Origin: Desulfobacterales bacterium
Lineage (GTDB): Bacteria; Desulfobacterota; Desulfobacteria; Desulfobacterales; UBA2174_A
Assembly (NCBI GenBank): GCA_025454075.1
Contig: JALOPD010000169.1
Coordinates: forward strand, 1-7,866
DNA: 7,866 bases
Direction of reading: 5' to 3'
This document shows, in pieces, positions 6,419 to 7,866 of the stretch. Below the pieces are notes generated by a model, which ran no database searches, was not told where the DNA came from, and saw nothing but the letters and a program-made list of their open reading frames with translations. The number at the start of each line of letters is the position of its first letter. Position 1 is the first letter of the stretch. The translations under genes and the position numbers were made by a program.

Positions 6419-7600
6419 ATGGCCATCGAAATTTCGGTGCCCAAACTGGGCCTCACCATGGAGGACGCCACCCTGGTGTGCTGGAAATCCGCGGCCGGGG
6501 AAATGGTGAAAAGGGAGCAGATCGTGCTGGTGCTGGAGACCGACAAGGTGACCTTCGAGATGCCGTCCCCGGGCGACGGGCTGCTGCACCCGGTGGCGGC
6601 GGCCGGCAGCCGGATCGAGGTGAGCGAGGTGGTGGGGTACCTCGCCGTCGACAAGGCCGAACTCGCGAAGCTGGCGGCCCGACACCCGGCCGCGGAAACG
6701 AGCGCTCCGGCGGCTGCCGGGAAAACCCCGGCCGGGACGACAGCTGCCGCAGTTGAACCACCTGCCGCACCGGCCGCCGCCGGCGGCCGGGCCAAGGCGT
6801 CCCCCGTAGCGCGGGTCATGGCGCAAGCCCATGGGGTCGACTTGAGCCTCATTGCCGGATCGGGTCCCGGCGGCCGCGTCGTGCGGGCCGATATCCTCAA
6901 GGCGATTGAAAAAGGAGCTCCGGCCAGGGCCGTGCCGGCCCCGGCGGCTGCCGCTGGTGAGCTGTTGAGCGCCATCCAGGAAATCCCGATCGCGGGGGTG
7001 CGCAAGGTGATCTTCAAGAACATGCATCTGAGCCTGGCAACCCAGGCCCAGCTCACCCTGCACACCGAGGCATCGGCTGCGGCGATGATCCAGCTGCGCA
7101 GCCGCCTGAACGCCGCGGGCGCCAAGGTCTCCTACAACGCCCTCCTGGTGAAGGTCATCGCGCAGGCCCTGAAGCAGCATCCCCTGGTCAACGCCGGCGT
7201 GGAGGGCGAGGTGATCAAGGTCTGGCGGCAGGTGCACGTGGGGGTCGCCATGGACCTGGGCCGCGGGCTCATCGTGCCCAAGGTGCGCAACGCCGATAGC
7301 AAGTCCATCCGCGAGATTTCCGCCGACATCGACCGGCTGGCCGAGGCGGCCAAGGCCGGCAGCCTTGCGCTGGACGACCTGACGTTCGGCACCTTCACGC
7401 TGACGAACCTCGGTGCCTGGGACATCGATGATTTCACGCCGATCGTCAACCACCCGGAAAGCGCAGACGGGCAGGTGGTCATCGAGCCGCGCCTGGCGCT
7501 GTCGCTGTCCTTCGATCATCGCATCATCGACGGCGCGCCCGGGGCGGCGTTTCTGAAAACAATCAAAGACTACCTGGAAGATCCGGGCCTGATGTTGTGA
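6419..7600 (+). CDS. acoC: Dihydrolipoamide acyltransferase (E2) with one lipoyl domain and a shortened catalytic domain
   Basis: 393 residues from ATG 6419; ATG 6413 (two codons earlier) is equally in frame. Shine-Dalgarno AAAGGG at 6405-6410 fits 6419 better. Domains: lipoyl domain, residues 2-78, with the lipoylated lysine K43 in ETDKVTFEMPSP; Ala/Pro-rich linker, about 90-125; E1/E3-binding domain, about 126-163 (KASPVARVMAQAHGVDL...GSGPGGRVVRADIL); Ala/Pro linker; acyltransferase domain, 185-393. The catalytic H367 and D371 are present in SFDHRIIDGAPGAAFL, and LTNLG (328-332) has the threonine that stabilises the transition state. Oddity: between FTPIVNHPESA (ending 349) and DGQVVIEPR (from 350) the usual segment of the AILGVGxxxxxPVV type is missing, about 13 residues, in frame. 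The core passes the acyl group from lipoyl to CoA. Loss of this strand could impair folding or the active site. Confidence 0.93.
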   Translation: MAIEISVPKLGLTMEDATLVCWKSAAGEMVKREQIVLVLETDKVTFEMPSPGDGLLHPVAAAGSRIEVSEVVGYLAVDKAELAKLAARHPAAETSAPAAAGKTPAGTTAAAVEPPAAPAAAGGRAKASPVARVMAQAHGVDLSLIAGSGPGGRVVRADILKAIEKGAPARAVPAPAAAAGELLSAIQEIPIAGVRKVIFKNMHLSLATQAQLTLHTEASAAAMIQLRSRLNAAGAKVSYNALLVKVIAQALKQHPLVNAGVEGEVIKVWRQVHVGVAMDLGRGLIVPKVRNADSKSIREISADIDRLAEAAKAGSLALDDLTFGTFTLTNLGAWDIDDFTPIVNHPESADGQVVIEPRLALSLSFDHRIIDGAPGAAFLKTIKDYLEDPGLML

Positions 7601-7633
7601 GGTCTTTATGGGGTCAGCGACGAATAGGCTCAT

Positions 7634-7731
7634 AGGGTCCAGGGTTCGGGGTTCAGGAAGATCAAAGCCCCGGCATCGACTTGTTTCCTGAACCCTTGTA
7701 TCTTCTTCGAGCCTTCGACCCCTTGGACCCT
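7634..7731. repeat. Compound inverted repeat (REP-like) between E2 and E3 genes
   Basis: Two nested inverted repeats occupy the gap. The outer arms are agggtcca (7634-7641) and tggaccct (7724-7731). The inner arms are gggttcaggaa (7649-7659) and ttcctgaaccc (7685-7695), 11 bp perfect with a 25-nt loop. Both flanks consist of GGGTYCR-like heptads (gggtcca, gggttcg, gggttca; on the opposite strand gggtcca, gggtcga). A short T-run (7731-7734) follows. This resembles dispersed palindromic intergenic repeats seen in delta-proteobacterial genomes, from memory. It could act as a terminator or mRNA stabiliser before the E3 gene. The surrounding bases of the gap show nothing else. Confidence 0.65.
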
Positions 7732-7778
7732 TTTGGTGAGACGATTACCCAATCTGGATCAGGAAAGCAGAGGCAGTC

Positions 7779-7866
7779 ATGTCGGACAATTTCGATCTTA
7801 TCGTCATCGGCGGGGGGCCGGGCGGGGTGGCGGCCGCCATCCGCGGCGTCCAGCTCGGGGCCAAAG
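7779..7866 (+). CDS. lpdA: Dihydrolipoyl dehydrogenase (E3), N-terminal fragment
   Basis: The frame from ATG 7779 runs to the window edge, giving 29 residues and an incomplete codon. The start MSDNFDLIVIGGGPGGVAAAIRGVQLGAK is the FAD-binding Rossmann motif GxGxxG(x)3(A/G) that opens dihydrolipoyl dehydrogenases and related disulfide reductases. The redox-active CxxxxC pair expected near residue 40-50 is outside the window. AGAGG at 7769-7773 lies 5 nt before ATG. Its place directly after E1 alpha, E1 beta and E2 makes the E3 assignment more likely than glutathione or mercuric reductase. E3 reoxidises the dihydrolipoyl arm of E2 and makes NADH. Confidence 0.88.
   Translation, partial: MSDNFDLIVIGGGPGGVAAAIRGVQLGAK

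Noticed and set aside
5309..7633. 774-residue open frame on the - strand opposite E1 beta and E2
   Set aside because: It lies antisense to two clearly recognised genes, is rich in His, Arg, Gly and Asp as expected of GC-rich shadow frames, and shows no known motif.

Overview
The window is GC-rich coding DNA with every supported gene on the + strand. It looks like a bacterial chromosome, probably a Gram-negative anaerobe of the Desulfobacterota (delta-proteobacterial) type. That guess rests on the high GC, the periplasmic TRAP receptor and the GGGTTC/GGGTCC-type intergenic repeat. It is an inference, because no marker gene is present.

Layout. (a) 1-222 is the 3' end of a ketoacyl-ACP synthase III-like gene, closed by a 19-bp perfect hairpin that contains its stop codon. 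(b) 255-462 is a non-coding leader with an 11-bp inverted repeat, promoter-like hexamers in an AT-rich dip and a 15-nt palindrome that could be an operator. (c) 463-3405 encodes a complete tripartite TRAP transporter: periplasmic receptor, small membrane subunit and large membrane subunit. A strong hairpin plus T-run separates the receptor gene from the two membrane genes. (d) 3406-3578 is a second regulatory gap with an A/T tract, a TTGACA box and two near-identical 21-nt motifs 95 bp apart. (e) 3579-4331 encodes a GntR-family regulator with an FCD ligand-binding domain, started at TTG. (f) 4365-7600 encodes E1 alpha, E1 beta and E2 of a 2-oxo-acid/acetoin dehydrogenase complex. (g) 7601-7778 is a gap with a compound inverted repeat. 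(h) From 7779, running off the window, is the start of dihydrolipoyl dehydrogenase (E3).

How it may work together. The TRAP transporter probably imports an organic acid, since its receptor keeps the carboxylate-binding arginine. The E1/E2/E3 complex would oxidatively decarboxylate or cleave that compound, or a product of it, to an acyl-CoA with NADH. The GntR/FCD protein probably senses the substrate or an intermediate and controls one or both promoters. The E1 alpha sequence resembles acetoin dehydrogenase (GHFEGD motif), but acetoin is uncharged and not a usual TRAP ligand, so the substrate is open.

The most unusual observation is in E2. Its catalytic domain keeps the HRxxDG active site but lacks about 13 residues just before it, a block I expect in every E2 of this family. 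The deletion is in frame. I found no RNA gene, insertion sequence or CRISPR array, and no gap longer than about 210 bases.
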